A stretch of DNA of 53,430 bases from Chloroflexota bacterium (lineage in GTDB: Bacteria > Chloroflexota > Anaerolineae > Aggregatilineales > UBA2796): NCBI GenBank assembly GCA_021325095.1, contig JAJPHV010000067.1, positions 1-53,430 on the forward strand. Reading direction: 5' to 3'. Each line of letters opens with the position of its first letter. The stretch's first letter is position 1. This document shows, in pieces, positions 27,607-36,232 of this stretch. The notes below the pieces were generated by a model. It saw only the letters and a list, made by a program, of their open reading frames with translations. It searched no databases and was not told the DNA's origin. The position numbers were made by a program, and so were the translations under genes.

Positions 27607-28038
27607 TTAGCTTGTTCTCAAGGGGTAGGTCCGCCGCCCGTGCCGGTTGATCAACTGGCGGGCGCTGGCGTTCAGGTCGCCGGATTCGATCTCGTTCAAG
27701 AGCTGGCCCATCACCGACGGGCTGGTCGGCTTGACCATGAAGACGTTCCCGCCGGCTCGAATTCCCTCACGGATCACGTCGGCGTCGTCGTCCATCGACA
27801 CCATGACCACCAGGCTGGCCGGGTAGCTGCCCCGCACCTGCCTGACAATCTCCGTCCCCCGCCCATCTGGCAGGTGGTAATCGACCAGATAGAGCGAGAC
27901 ATCATCGTTCACGTAGGCGCGGGCCGTCTCGATGTCTTCGGCAATGTCAACCGCGTAGCCTTTTTCGCTCAGAACAAGTTCCCAAATTGCGCAGTTGGCA
28001 GTGTCGTCATCAACGATTAGCGCACGTTTTTCAGCCAT
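27607..28038 (-). CDS. Stand-alone response regulator receiver protein
   Basis: 143 aa CheY-like receiver with no output domain. The acidic pair follows LIVDDD, the phospho-acceptor is Asp53 in YLVDYHLPDG, the switch Ser is near 81 and the Lys is 103 (MVKPTSP). All key residues are intact. No histidine kinase is in the window, so the partner is elsewhere. A short C-terminal tail (about 122-143) is basic. Confidence 0.85.
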   Translation of the reverse strand: MAEKRALIVDDDTANCAIWELVLSEKGYAVDIAEDIETARAYVNDDVSLYLVDYHLPDGRGTEIVRQVRGSYPASLVVMVSMDDDADVIREGIRAGGNVFMVKPTSPSVMGQLLNEIESGDLNASARQLINRHGRRTYPLRTS

Positions 28039-28214
28039 AGAATTCGCGCAAAGGGGACACCGGGTACAGGCCCAGTGGGCATTTGCGCCTGTCTCCTTTC
28101 TGCGTTATCCTCTCTCAACTTTGGCCCTACCGGGCATGGTCACACCGCTCCTGACCAACTTCGAGTTTAGCGGCTGTGCAGGGTAGTCCTGCACGTAAGA
28201 CTTGAAACGTTGTC

Positions 28215-28325
28215 AAGGCGCATGACCAAGTCGGCTTGGACTGAGCCGTCAGGCGTTAACGTAGAGCACTGGCTCATGCGTAGCCTGAGAAGCCCCCAGT
28301 TTTATCAGGGGGAGTGGTCACTCAT
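28215..28325 (+). mobile_element. Relic resembling an IS605-type TnpB right end
   Basis: In the gene-free stretch 28039-28420, one plus-strand frame from 28201 reads MTKSAWTEPSGVNVEHW, resembling the very C-terminus of TnpB proteins (TEPSGVNxxGE). Immediately downstream, CCCCC (28293-28297) and GGGGG (28308-28312) form a short hairpin followed by AGTGGTCAC, the layout of the IS605-family right end and the 3' end of its omega RNA. No zinc finger, RuvC motif or left end is found, so only about 110 bases remain. The rest of the gap (28039-28214 and 28326-28420) shows nothing recognisable. Confidence 0.45.
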
Positions 28326-28420
28326 GACATCCCTATGTTGGGTGATACCGTCTTGAAAATTGTAGTCCCTGTCCGCTGGCCCGTCAATGATTCGGAATTG
28401 TTAATCCTTCGGCCAACGGT

Positions 28421-29305
28421 CTATTCGGGTTGGCTGTTGGCCGACGAACGTTGCCTGTGCGCCCACAACAGACCTCGCTGTGGCGCCAGCAGGAAGATCA
28501 CGAGGAAGAGGAGGCTGATGGTCACCACAATGGCTGCACTCGGCGCGACGTTGAGGTGCCACGAGAAGAAGAGGCCCAGCACACCCCCACCCGCCCCGAT
28601 CAGCGCAGCCACGAGCATCATGCTGTGCAGACGCCGTGTCAGCAGCAGGGCAGCGGCAGCGGGCGTCACCAGCAGGGCAGCAATCAGCACGACGCCCACC
28701 GCCTGGAGCGAGATGACGATAGTCAGGGCCATCATCAACAGTAACAGGTAACGCAGCCCCTCGCCTGGCAGTTGGAGCGCCTGGGCCAGCGCCGGGTCGA
28801 AAGCGTTCAGCAGCAGTTCTTTGTAGAAGACTGCCACCAGCAGCAGCACAACACCGCCAGCCACCACTATCACCGCCAGGTCGCCGTCGCCAATTGCCAG
28901 AATGTTGCCGATCAATACGTGGTTCAAATCGACGGCACGTGACCCACCAATTGACATGATGCCAATGCCGAGGGCCAACATGGTCGTAAACACGATGCCA
29001 ATGGCGGTGTCCTCTTTGAGCTTACCGCCGCGTGTCAGGAGGCCGATGACCAGTGCGCTGAGGCCACCCATCACGAATGCACCTTGCAGCAGCGGCCCAT
29101 TGATGCCACCGCTCAGGTAAGCAATCGCCACGCCGGGCAGCACCGCGTGAGCCAACGCGTCGGCAAAAAAGGCCATGCCTCGCACGACAATGTAACTGCC
29201 GACAACTCCGGCCACGATGCCGATCAGGATCACGGCCAGAAGTGCGTGCTGCATAAAAGGGAAACTGAGCGGCTCGCCAATCAGGTGGTTGAAAAGGTCT
29301 TGCAT
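28421..29305 (-). CDS. Metal ABC transporter permease (ZnuB/MntB type)
   Basis: 294 aa, ABC-3 family permease with about eight hydrophobic helices. It begins with a short amphipathic lead and SFPFMQHALLAV; AFFADALAHAVLPGVAIAYL (about 47-66) is the conserved cytosolic-loop region of zinc/manganese permeases. It imports Zn or Mn with the ATPase encoded 6 bases upstream. No solute-binding protein gene is present in the window, so that component must be elsewhere or the system is split. Confidence 0.85.
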   Translation of the reverse strand: MQDLFNHLIGEPLSFPFMQHALLAVILIGIVAGVVGSYIVVRGMAFFADALAHAVLPGVAIAYLSGGINGPLLQGAFVMGGLSALVIGLLTRGGKLKEDTAIGIVFTTMLALGIGIMSIGGSRAVDLNHVLIGNILAIGDGDLAVIVVAGGVVLLLVAVFYKELLLNAFDPALAQALQLPGEGLRYLLLLMMALTIVISLQAVGVVLIAALLVTPAAAALLLTRRLHSMMLVAALIGAGGGVLGLFFSWHLNVAPSAAIVVTISLLFLVIFLLAPQRGLLWAHRQRSSANSQPE

Positions 29306-29311
29306 AGCTGT

Positions 29312-30169
29312 TTACTCGTGCTGGTCGGCGACGACAATGACCCGACCTTCGCTGCCCAGGATCGCCAGTTGGCCGCCATAGGTCTGCGCCAGCAGCTCCG
29401 CGCTGAAGACTTCGGCGGGCCTGCCGTAAGCGACCATCGTTCGATTCAGCAGCAGCACGCGGTCAAACTGGCTGGATGCCAGCGAGAGGTCATGCGTCGC
29501 CAGGATAACCGTCACGCCATCACACTGTAAACTGTCGAGCACTTTCATCAGAGCGTCCTGTGCGCGCGCATCGACCCCCGCAAACGGCTCGTCGAGCAGC
29601 AGAATGTCAGCCTGCTGGGCCAACGCCCGCGCCACGAAGACGCGCCGCTTTTGCCCACCAGAGAGTTCGTTGATCGGGCGATTGGCGTATGGGAGTAGCC
29701 CGACGCGATCCAGCGCCTGCTGAACGGCCAGCGCGTGCCTGCCGCCGGGCAGGGGCAGCCGGAACCAGCCTATATGCCGCGTCCGGCCCATCATCACCAC
29801 ATCCCAGACCGAAACCGGGAAGTCCCAATCGATCTCCCCAAACTGCGGGACGTAAGCCACGTGGGCGGAGATGGCCTGCCGCGAAGCGTCCCCGTGAATG
29901 CGAATCTCGCCTCGCGCCGGTTTCAGCAGTCCGATCAGCGTTTTGAGCAGTGTGGATTTGCCTGCGCCGTTTGGCCCGACCAGCGCGATTCGCTCGCCAC
30001 GTTGGACGGCAAACGCAATGCCTTCGAGTGCCAAGTCGCCGTTATACCCGGCGCTCAGATCGCGCACGTCCAGGGCAGCCAGCGCCTGATCAGCAGACTC
30101 ATCCGGCTGACATTCATCAGACGTGGTGGGAACCTTCGCCCGTGTAGACAGATTAAAAGCCAGGGACAT
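29312..30169 (-). CDS. Metal ABC transporter ATPase (ZnuC/MntA type)
   Basis: 285 aa ATPase. Walker A GPNGAGKST, Q-loop in VPQFGEIDWDFP (the usual Zn/Mn-type wording), signature LSGGQKRR and Walker B ILLLDEP with the catalytic Glu are all intact. About 30 non-conserved residues precede the domain, so the true start could be internal. First gene of a two-gene operon with the permease, expressed from the promoter and palindrome at 30210-30259. Confidence 0.85.
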   Translation of the reverse strand: MSLAFNLSTRAKVPTTSDECQPDESADQALAALDVRDLSAGYNGDLALEGIAFAVQRGERIALVGPNGAGKSTLLKTLIGLLKPARGEIRIHGDASRQAISAHVAYVPQFGEIDWDFPVSVWDVVMMGRTRHIGWFRLPLPGGRHALAVQQALDRVGLLPYANRPINELSGGQKRRVFVARALAQQADILLLDEPFAGVDARAQDALMKVLDSLQCDGVTVILATHDLSLASSQFDRVLLLNRTMVAYGRPAEVFSAELLAQTYGGQLAILGSEGRVIVVADQHE

Positions 30170-30209
30170 CGTTCCTTCAGGCCCACTGAATATGGAGCCA
30201 GGTGATACA

Positions 30210-30234
30210 TAATCTCAATTCAGTGTTGAGATAA
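30210..30234. promoter_or_regulatory. Palindromic operator candidate at the metal-transporter promoter
   Basis: ATCTCAA (30212-30218) and TTGAGAT (30226-30232) are perfect 7-bp arms spaced by 7 bases, with further partial symmetry outside. It overlaps the minus-strand -10 box, the position expected of a metal-dependent repressor (Zur/Fur or MntR/DtxR type). The sequence does not match a consensus I can name. Confidence 0.6.
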
Positions 30235-30259
30235 TATATCAATACGCAGATGAAGTCAA
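30231..30259 (-). promoter_or_regulatory. Sigma70-like promoter for the metal transporter operon
   Basis: Minus-strand TTGACT (plus 30254-30259) and TATTAT (plus 30231-30236) are 17 bases apart. This is one of the best promoter matches in the window, and it drives the ATPase-permease operon. Confidence 0.65.
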
Positions 30260-30260
30260 G

Positions 30261-30944
30261 ATGAGATTGTATCCCATGTGCAAACTGGAAGTGATTGCCC
30301 TCACCCTAGAAGATGCCGTCAACGCGCAGGCAGGCGGCGCAGCCAGCGTGGAGATCGTCGAAAATCTAAACGTGGGCGGGCTGACACCGTCGCTAGAGGT
30401 AGTACGTGCCATCCGGGATCGAGTGACGATCCACACACGGGTGATCGTCCGCCCGCACGCGCGCGGTTTCGTCTATTCTACCAAAGAGACAGACGAGATT
30501 CTGTCCTATGTCGGGGAACTGGTGAAGATCGGGGTGGGCGGAGTAGTGTTTGGCGCGCTGCATGACGATAGCATGATCAATGTGCCGCTGGTGCAGCAGG
30601 TCGCCCATGCGGCAACGCCGTTGGAAGTCACACTGCACCGGGCCATCGATGCCTGCCGCGAGCCGGAGGTTGCTCTGAATCAACTGGTTGGCATCGTGCA
30701 GCGTGTCCTGACCTCCGGGCAGCGCCAATCCGTCTGGGAGGGCCGTGAGACTATACGGTGCTGGATAGCCCAATACGGCGCATCGTTCACCTTCGCCTGT
30801 GGCGGCGGCGTGCGCGCCGAACAGCTTCCGGCGCTCGTGAAGGCAATCGATGCGCCGGAGTACCACGTTGGCACGGCAGCGCGCATTAATGGGGTAGTCG
30901 ATCCGGCCCTGGTGCGCGCCCTGGTGGAAGCAATCAACGGCTGA
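30261..30944 (+). CDS. cutC: CutC family protein (copper homeostasis)
   Basis: 227 aa TIM-barrel protein. KLEVIALTLEDAVNAQAGGA at the N-terminus, HTRVIVRPHARGFVYS (Arg and His of the putative metal/substrate site), VTLHRAIDAC and a final GTAARINGVVD match CutC. CutC was named for copper tolerance; its true activity is unsettled. The start may be 30261 or the ATG at 30276. It is divergent from the metal importer and shares its 91-base regulatory gap, so co-regulation by metal is plausible. No clear plus-strand promoter is visible. Confidence 0.85.
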   Translation: MRLYPMCKLEVIALTLEDAVNAQAGGAASVEIVENLNVGGLTPSLEVVRAIRDRVTIHTRVIVRPHARGFVYSTKETDEILSYVGELVKIGVGGVVFGALHDDSMINVPLVQQVAHAATPLEVTLHRAIDACREPEVALNQLVGIVQRVLTSGQRQSVWEGRETIRCWIAQYGASFTFACGGGVRAEQLPALVKAIDAPEYHVGTAARINGVVDPALVRALVEAING

Positions 30945-30961
30945 AGCGCCGCTGCACGGAG

Positions 30962-30967
30962 TATAAT
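30962..30967 (+). promoter_or_regulatory. -10 element before ogt
   Basis: A perfect TATAAT 27 bases before the ATG at 30994, just after the cutC stop. The -35 region is not recognisable. Confidence 0.45.
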
Positions 30968-30993
30968 CGCCTACTCATCAGGAGTACGAAACC

Positions 30994-31500
30994 ATGACAA
31001 TCTATACCCGGCGATTCGCCACGCCCTTCGGGACAATGACCGCTGCCGTTGACGACGAAGGCAGGCTGTTCCGCCTGTTGTACGAGGACGAACGTCATAA
31101 ATCTATCGAGGGTGCTGGCGACGTGATAGCCGAGTCACCTTGCTGCGACGCGGTAGTGCGCCAGCTTGACGAATACTTCGCGCAAAAACGGCGCGAATTT
31201 GATCTGCCGCTGGCCCTGCACGGAACTCCTTTCCAGCAAACCGTCTGGGCCGAACTACAGTCGATCCCTTACGGCGTCACGATCAGTTACCGTGACCTGG
31301 CGGAGCGCATTGGCAAACCGGCGGCGATTCGGGCAGTGGGACGGGCAAATGCCACCAACCCCATCCCGATCATTGTGCCCTGCCACCGCGTGATCGGGGC
31401 TGATGGGTCATTGACCGGCTATGGCGGTGGTATCCAGATGAAGGAACAACTGCTCCGGCTGGAAGGCGCGCCCAAGCTGCAATTCCGGCTGGCGCTTTAG
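30994..31500 (+). CDS. ogt: Methylated-DNA--protein-cysteine methyltransferase
   Basis: 168 aa suicide repair enzyme that removes alkyl groups from O6-alkylguanine. The active-site motif is VPCHRVIG, with the acceptor Cys. [15 protein letters not shown] and [13 protein letters not shown] form the DNA-binding helix-turn-helix with the Arg finger region. The length fits Ogt-type proteins without an Ada domain. AGGAG is well placed before the ATG. Confidence 0.92.
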   Translation: MTIYTRRFATPFGTMTAAVDDEGRLFRLLYEDERHKSIEGAGDVIAESPCCDAVVRQLDEYFAQKRREFDLPLALHGTPFQQTVWAELQSIPYGVTISYRDLAERIGKPAAIRAVGRANATNPIPIIVPCHRVIGADGSLTGYGGGIQMKEQLLRLEGAPKLQFRLAL

Positions 31501-31534
31501 TGGATAGCGCCACTCTCGGCTAGCACAGAAGCAC

Positions 31535-31556
31535 CGGGGTGAGGTTCTGCACCCCG
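31535..31556. terminator. Hairpin between convergent ogt and SGNH gene
   Basis: CGGGGTG (31535-31541) and CACCCCG (31550-31556) form a 7-bp stem with an 8-base loop, between the stops of two convergent genes. No T tract. Confidence 0.5.
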
Positions 31557-31560
31557 TCCA

Positions 31561-32664
31561 CTAGCGGGGCGAACTCAGCAAAATACCGGCTAGCCGGGCC
31601 GCCGCTTTCCGGTTGCCCTGCGCATTGGGATGCACCCCGTCCGTGAAATCGCCAGGGCCAAGCCAGTGAGCCGTATCGATGTAGATCACCCTGCCATCGC
31701 CCGCGCTCTGCCGGGCCAGGACAGCCGCCCGAATCTCTTTCGGGTAGACGGGAATGGAGCCATTTTCCAGCCCAAAGGGTTGCAGCGCCACGATCAGTGC
31801 CCTGGGGTTGTCGATTCGCAGCAGCGTCAGCAGGTTGACGTAAGCCGACAGGAAAGCATCTGGGGCCGTCGGCGCGGGCGGAGCCATATCGTTGGTTCCC
31901 AGGTTCACAACGATAATGCCAGGCTGCCAGGACCAATCATTCGGGAATGGGTAGCCGCGCTGTAGATACGGATAATAGGTGGGCATGGCGTGGCTGTCGT
32001 TGGGGCCAGCGCCAAAATCGTGCACCAATCCGCGCCCGGTCACGGCAATCAGCCGGACTTCCGCGTTTAGCAGTTCCCCAAGCTGCCAGCCATAAGCCGC
32101 CCGTGCGTCGTGATCGCCGGGGATGTCGTAGGAGCCGCCGCCGTTGATCCGGAAGCCAACAGTGATCGAATCGCCCACGATCTCAATGCGGCGCGACGGG
32201 ATGGCGGGCCGCGCCAGTTTGCCGCCTGGCTCAAGCGTGATGCCCTCAAAAATAAGCTGGCCTTCGCTGGCCTTCACCACGTCCAGGGTATGTCGGCCTT
32301 TGTTGTTCGGCGCATTCAGCGGGTAATCGGCGGCGGAATTGGGCGGGATGTCCAGCGCCAGCCATTCACCGCCGTCGATCCTGTACCAGACCCGGCGCGT
32401 CCGATTGGCCGAGGAATCTTCGTCGAAGTTCTGCGCGCGAAAACGAAGGACAAGCGAGGTGCTGTTCATATAGGCCACACGCAGCCCGGAGGCCGCCCAT
32501 GTCCACAGCACGGCGTCGGCCCGCTGCGTGCGCCCGAAGTAATAAATGGCTCCATCCGCCGCCGTAAAGAAGGCAGGCGACTGCGCCTGGACGGGCAGCC
32601 ATGCGATCACGAGTGACCATAACAGTACCAGGGTGGTGCTAAGAGCGCGTCGGGCCAATTGCAT
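31561..32664 (-). CDS. Secreted SGNH/GDSL hydrolase, CE2-like
   Basis: 367 aa with an N-terminal signal peptide (about 1-28, cleavage after VQAQ). A beta-rich N-terminal domain (about 38-150; FGRT, VLWTWAASGLRVAY) precedes the SGNH domain starting EIVGDSITVG (Ser166). Block III NLGTND and the C-terminal DGVHPNAQG (Asp-His) complete the catalytic set. This two-domain layout is that of carbohydrate-esterase family 2, which deacetylates plant or cell-surface polysaccharides. It is followed within 4 bases by a second SGNH protein gene upstream on the same strand, so the pair is probably an operon. Confidence 0.8.
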   Translation of the reverse strand: MQLARRALSTTLVLLWSLVIAWLPVQAQSPAFFTAADGAIYYFGRTQRADAVLWTWAASGLRVAYMNSTSLVLRFRAQNFDEDSSANRTRRVWYRIDGGEWLALDIPPNSAADYPLNAPNNKGRHTLDVVKASEGQLIFEGITLEPGGKLARPAIPSRRIEIVGDSITVGFRINGGGSYDIPGDHDARAAYGWQLGELLNAEVRLIAVTGRGLVHDFGAGPNDSHAMPTYYPYLQRGYPFPNDWSWQPGIIVVNLGTNDMAPPAPTAPDAFLSAYVNLLTLLRIDNPRALIVALQPFGLENGSIPVYPKEIRAAVLARQSAGDGRVIYIDTAHWLGPGDFTDGVHPNAQGNRKAAARLAGILLSSPR

Positions 32665-32667
32665 AGA

Positions 32668-34812
32668 TCATTGCTCCGGTTGGAACTTTGGCAGCGAGTT
32701 CATCAGGTTGACGAGATAATTCGCCAGCACCGTCTTGCCGGTGGCGCTCAGGTGAACCCCGTCGCCCTGGAGCAGGCCGTTGGGGTTGATGCCCGTGAAG
32801 TAATCCAGCATGGCGTTTTCTTCGGCGGTCAGCGAGCCTACCAGCTCGGACTCAATCTGCTGGCGGGTCATCGGCCCGACCAGGTAGCTCGTCCCCATCG
32901 AGGCGAAGGCCGCGCCGGTATCCACGCACGTTACCTGCTTGATGGTCGCCAGCGCGCCGTCGGTACAGGCTGCCGCCATCTGCTGGTTGAAAGTGGCGAC
33001 GCCCGTCGGAGTGAAACCAGAAGCGAAACCCGCCAGCGCGAAAGGGCGCGGCGCGCCTGCATAGTAGTTGAGCACCAGGATGCGCCCGAAAGGATTCTGC
33101 TCCACCAGTTTTCTGACCATCTTGATCAGCGCCGCCACGTGGTTGGGTGCGGCCACCGAAGGGTCAATATCTGCGCTCAGGTCATTGATCCAGGGCATGA
33201 TGATCGTGAATTTGCAGCGATCCTTGATCAACTGCGCATATTCCGGCGTATTGAAATAGGACGGGTGATTGTGAGAGCTAATGCCCGTTGCGGAGACGCT
33301 GCGATCAATGATCTGCAAGTCTGTGCTGCCCGCCAGGCGATACACCTGCTCGATGGACTTGCTGACGGGAAGCAAGGGGGCGCGGATGTAGCCGACAGCG
33401 GGTATCTCGAATATAGCCCCGCCGTGCGCAATCGAATCCCCTGCGACGTTGACGCACGGTTTGGTCGTCGGAATCTGGGCGATTTCTTCGGCTGTGATCG
33501 GTTTTACCTGACTCAGGTCAACGTTCACTTGCAGGTATTTGGCAGCCGCCCAGCCTTCGACGTTGCGGAAACGCACCTTGATCCATTCGCCATCTTCGGT
33601 ACGGGATAGGACGCGCAGTGCCACGCCTGTTCTGAGCGTGGTCACGGCGTAGTACAGCGGGCCAGGGCCAATGCGCAGCACCACACCTCCACGCGGCACA
33701 ACCACTGCATCCGGCGCGGGCGTCGGCACAAGTGTCTGCGTCGGGCGGGCGGTAGCGGTTGGGGTCTGCGACGGGGTGGTCGTTGGCGTCTCGGTATTTG
33801 TTGGCGTTGGCGTGGCGCTCGGCGTGGGAGTCGGCGTTACCGTCGCCGTCTCGGTATTCGTCGGCGTTGGCGTGACAGTAGCAGTCTGGGTGGGCGTTGG
33901 CGTGGCGCTCGGCGTGGCGGTTGAGGTCGGCGCGGGTGTGGCAGTCTGCATAATCGTGGGCAAGAGCGCTACAGCCGGTACACTTGGCGCTTCCTGCCGT
34001 GAGGTTAATAGAAATACGCTGCCAACCAGGGCCACCGCCCCGACTAGCGCCATCACAAACAGGCGGCGGGTGCGCGCTGCCGGGTGCGCCGCCCGCCGCG
34101 ATGGCGCACCCGCCTTCAGGAGCATGGCAACGGTCAGTGGTTGCTCGCGTTGGCCGATGGGTAATGCATCGATAGCCCTGCTCAACGCTGTTTGGAAATC
34201 CGCTGCCGTCCTGTATTCGGAACCGGATGACATGGCATTCCGCAAGACGCCCGCCAGCGGCAGCGGAATGCCTGCCACGAAGGCTTCGCCGGGGTTAATT
34301 TCCTGCCCAACCAGGGCACGGTAAACCAACCGGGCCAGCGCGGCAACGTCCTGGGCTGGCTTACTGTCAGGCTGATCGCCCGCCAGTTCAAAGCCGCGAA
34401 CAGCATATTGGCCTTGCGGCAGCCGGACGACATGGATGCGGCGCAGTACGCTATGTACAAGATTGCGCTCGTGGGCGTGGTCAAGGGCTGCGCTTACCTG
34501 CTTAGACAGGACGAGCGTGTCATCGGGCGTCAGGACCTGATCGGGCGCGATGGCGACGGGCAGGCGCGGCGTGACGGTGTACAAGTCGCCGTCAGACGTC
34601 TGATCGGCATCCAACAGACCGACAATGTTGGAATGGTGCAGCAGACGGGTCGCGCTGATCCGGTTCGCCCAGCGGGTGGCTTCCTCTGGTGAATTGGGCC
34701 GGATCAGCGTCAGCAGGACGGGCTGCCGGGTGGATTGGTGGCGGGCGCTGTAGACGGTAGCTGCGCCGTGCTGTTCGACGATCCGGTCAGTGTGGTAGAG
34801 ACCAATATGCAT
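32668..34812 (-). CDS. Membrane pseudokinase fused to SH3-like and SGNH hydrolase domains
   Basis: About 714 aa from the ATG at 34812 (the frame stays open to 34869). Residues 1 to about 225 follow the Ser/Thr kinase fold ([19 protein letters not shown] is like the alpha-C/beta-4 region), but the catalytic residues are gone: VLLTLI lacks the beta-3 Lys, HSVLRRIH replaces HRDxKxxN (120-127), and GFE replaces DFG (140-142). A membrane helix (about 251-270), a Thr/Pro-rich linker (about 285-370), a bacterial SH3-like domain (about 375-435) and an SGNH hydrolase follow. The hydrolase has its GDS Ser, IND and DGVH motifs, so the outside enzyme looks active. Inferred role: envelope-anchored esterase with an intracellular scaffold or sensor. 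Confidence 0.75.
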   Translation of the reverse strand: MHIGLYHTDRIVEQHGAATVYSARHQSTRQPVLLTLIRPNSPEEATRWANRISATRLLHHSNIVGLLDADQTSDGDLYTVTPRLPVAIAPDQVLTPDDTLVLSKQVSAALDHAHERNLVHSVLRRIHVVRLPQGQYAVRGFELAGDQPDSKPAQDVAALARLVYRALVGQEINPGEAFVAGIPLPLAGVLRNAMSSGSEYRTAADFQTALSRAIDALPIGQREQPLTVAMLLKAGAPSRRAAHPAARTRRLFVMALVGAVALVGSVFLLTSRQEAPSVPAVALLPTIMQTATPAPTSTATPSATPTPTQTATVTPTPTNTETATVTPTPTPSATPTPTNTETPTTTPSQTPTATARPTQTLVPTPAPDAVVVPRGGVVLRIGPGPLYYAVTTLRTGVALRVLSRTEDGEWIKVRFRNVEGWAAAKYLQVNVDLSQVKPITAEEIAQIPTTKPCVNVAGDSIAHGGAIFEIPAVGYIRAPLLPVSKSIEQVYRLAGSTDLQIIDRSVSATGISSHNHPSYFNTPEYAQLIKDRCKFTIIMPWINDLSADIDPSVAAPNHVAALIKMVRKLVEQNPFGRILVLNYYAGAPRPFALAGFASGFTPTGVATFNQQMAAACTDGALATIKQVTCVDTGAAFASMGTSYLVGPMTRQQIESELVGSLTAEENAMLDYFTGINPNGLLQGDGVHLSATGKTVLANYLVNLMNSLPKFQPEQ
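33760..33960. repeat. Low-complexity repeat encoding the Thr/Pro linker
   Basis: Imperfect tandem repeats of GGCGTTGGCGTGG-like units on the plus strand encode runs of TPTPT, TNTET and SATPT in the minus-strand gene. This is a coding surface-linker repeat, not a CRISPR array. Confidence 0.75.
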
Positions 34813-34890
34813 AGATGCCTTGATGCGCTCTGCGACATAGCTTAGTGTAGCATAGTCTTCCCTGCACATGCCGCAGAAGGAGGGGAGGAA

Positions 34891-36120
34891 TTAAGTACCG
34901 TCCGGGTATCCTGGGCTATCGATCCGATAGGTTCTGCCCTCGATCAGATCGCAGCTTGCCAGCAGCTCGTAGATCGAGGCGAGGCGAACCTGCCGGTACA
35001 GATCAGGCAGTGTATCACTCGCGTACCACTCAAAGATCGGGGAAGACGTGAAGCCTTTCGCTTCCAGTCCACCGCCCGGCTTTTCGACCAAAGCGCCGTA
35101 GCGCAGTCGCAAGCAAAAAAAGCGGTTGGCGCGGATTCGCGGCCAGACCTGCTGCATCATGGGGCTGTCCCCGATCAGGTGCAGGATCACACCGTCCTCG
35201 CCGCCTTCAAAGTCCTGCCGATCTTCGGCCAGCAGTGGGATCGGTTCGACTTCGGGCCGGAGCGGCGCTTTGACGATCAGGTCGCCGTTTTCTTCCCGCA
35301 GAATGTCCAGTTCCTCCTGGCGCGCCCGGATCGGTGAAGTTGTGCCGTACAGGTGAAGGCTGCGCAGAACGACCACGTTGTAGAGGGCAGCCAGTTCGGC
35401 GGTATCTTGCGCCATCAGTTCCTCGGCAGGGTTCTTGCCTTCGGCCTTCAGCCAATCCACCTCTTCTGCCAGCGCACAGTTCAGACGGTATTCCCAGACG
35501 GCGGCTTCCAGTAGTTGCGGACTGTCTGCATAGACCACTTCGGCGCGGAAATCTTCAAGGCGTTCCCACTGGTAGGTCAGGTCGTCGTCCTTTCCTGTCG
35601 TCGGGATGATCGGGAAAACGGCGAAGGGCCGCATCTCGGACATAAAGGTGATCATGGTATCCCGATCATAGCCGGGCGCAGGGCGCACCTGCTCTCCCAT
35701 CAGCACGAACAACACGGACAGGTCGCGCAGTTCGTCGCTGCCTTCGATGGCGGAACTGCCATCGGGCAGCTTCATCATGTCGAACAGTTCGGCCAGCGGC
35801 CACTCGTTCTCCAGTCCCAGCTCGTCACGGGTCATTTCCAGGTCAGGATCAGGCTCGACGCCGGGCATCACACGAAGCAGCAGCGCGCCCAGTTCGGGGT
35901 CGGCATCTTCGATCTTGTAGCCCCACAGCGGAATCACCTCGCGGTCTTCGCCCAGGTGATCTCCGCCATACAGGGGCGGCAGGATGCCCTTCTCGAACAT
36001 GATGGTCAGTGAGATGTCCTGCAAATCGGTTAGTTCGTCGCGGAGGTTTTTAAGGGCTTTACGCTGTTCACGTTCCTCCGGGCGGATCGTTTGTTTCTTC
36101 TTTGAACGCCGTTTCGCCAT
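34891..36120 (-). CDS. Hypothetical protein, acidic, 409 aa
   Basis: Not recognised. The N-terminus is a short lysine/arginine-rich stretch (MAKRRSKKK), followed by a long acidic, mostly helical soluble protein with no membrane segment, signal peptide or nucleotide-binding motif. Notable segments: PPLYGGDHLGEDREVIPLWG (about 48-67) and a conserved-looking C-terminus with GRTYRIDSPGYPDGT. GGAGG 6 bases before the ATG supports expression. It lies upstream of and on the same strand as the pseudokinase-SGNH gene, and divergent from def. Confidence 0.6.
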   Translation of the reverse strand: MAKRRSKKKQTIRPEEREQRKALKNLRDELTDLQDISLTIMFEKGILPPLYGGDHLGEDREVIPLWGYKIEDADPELGALLLRVMPGVEPDPDLEMTRDELGLENEWPLAELFDMMKLPDGSSAIEGSDELRDLSVLFVLMGEQVRPAPGYDRDTMITFMSEMRPFAVFPIIPTTGKDDDLTYQWERLEDFRAEVVYADSPQLLEAAVWEYRLNCALAEEVDWLKAEGKNPAEELMAQDTAELAALYNVVVLRSLHLYGTTSPIRARQEELDILREENGDLIVKAPLRPEVEPIPLLAEDRQDFEGGEDGVILHLIGDSPMMQQVWPRIRANRFFCLRLRYGALVEKPGGGLEAKGFTSSPIFEWYASDTLPDLYRQVRLASIYELLASCDLIEGRTYRIDSPGYPDGT

Positions 36121-36232
36121 TCACGCCTCCAACAAGGTTCATTGTACGAGAACCGCCCCAAATGAAAAGTACGATTGCAAAATCGGCTCAGATTGAGGAC
36201 AATCAGGCGAGTGCCCGGTGAGGAACGTAGCC

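Noticed and set aside
28039..28214. Possible small gene in the gap after the receiver gene
   Set aside because: Only short frames without ribosome sites or recognisable residues.
33760..33960. Repetitive stretch considered as a CRISPR array or minisatellite
   Set aside because: Units are irregular, without spacers, and encode the Thr/Pro linker of a larger protein in frame.
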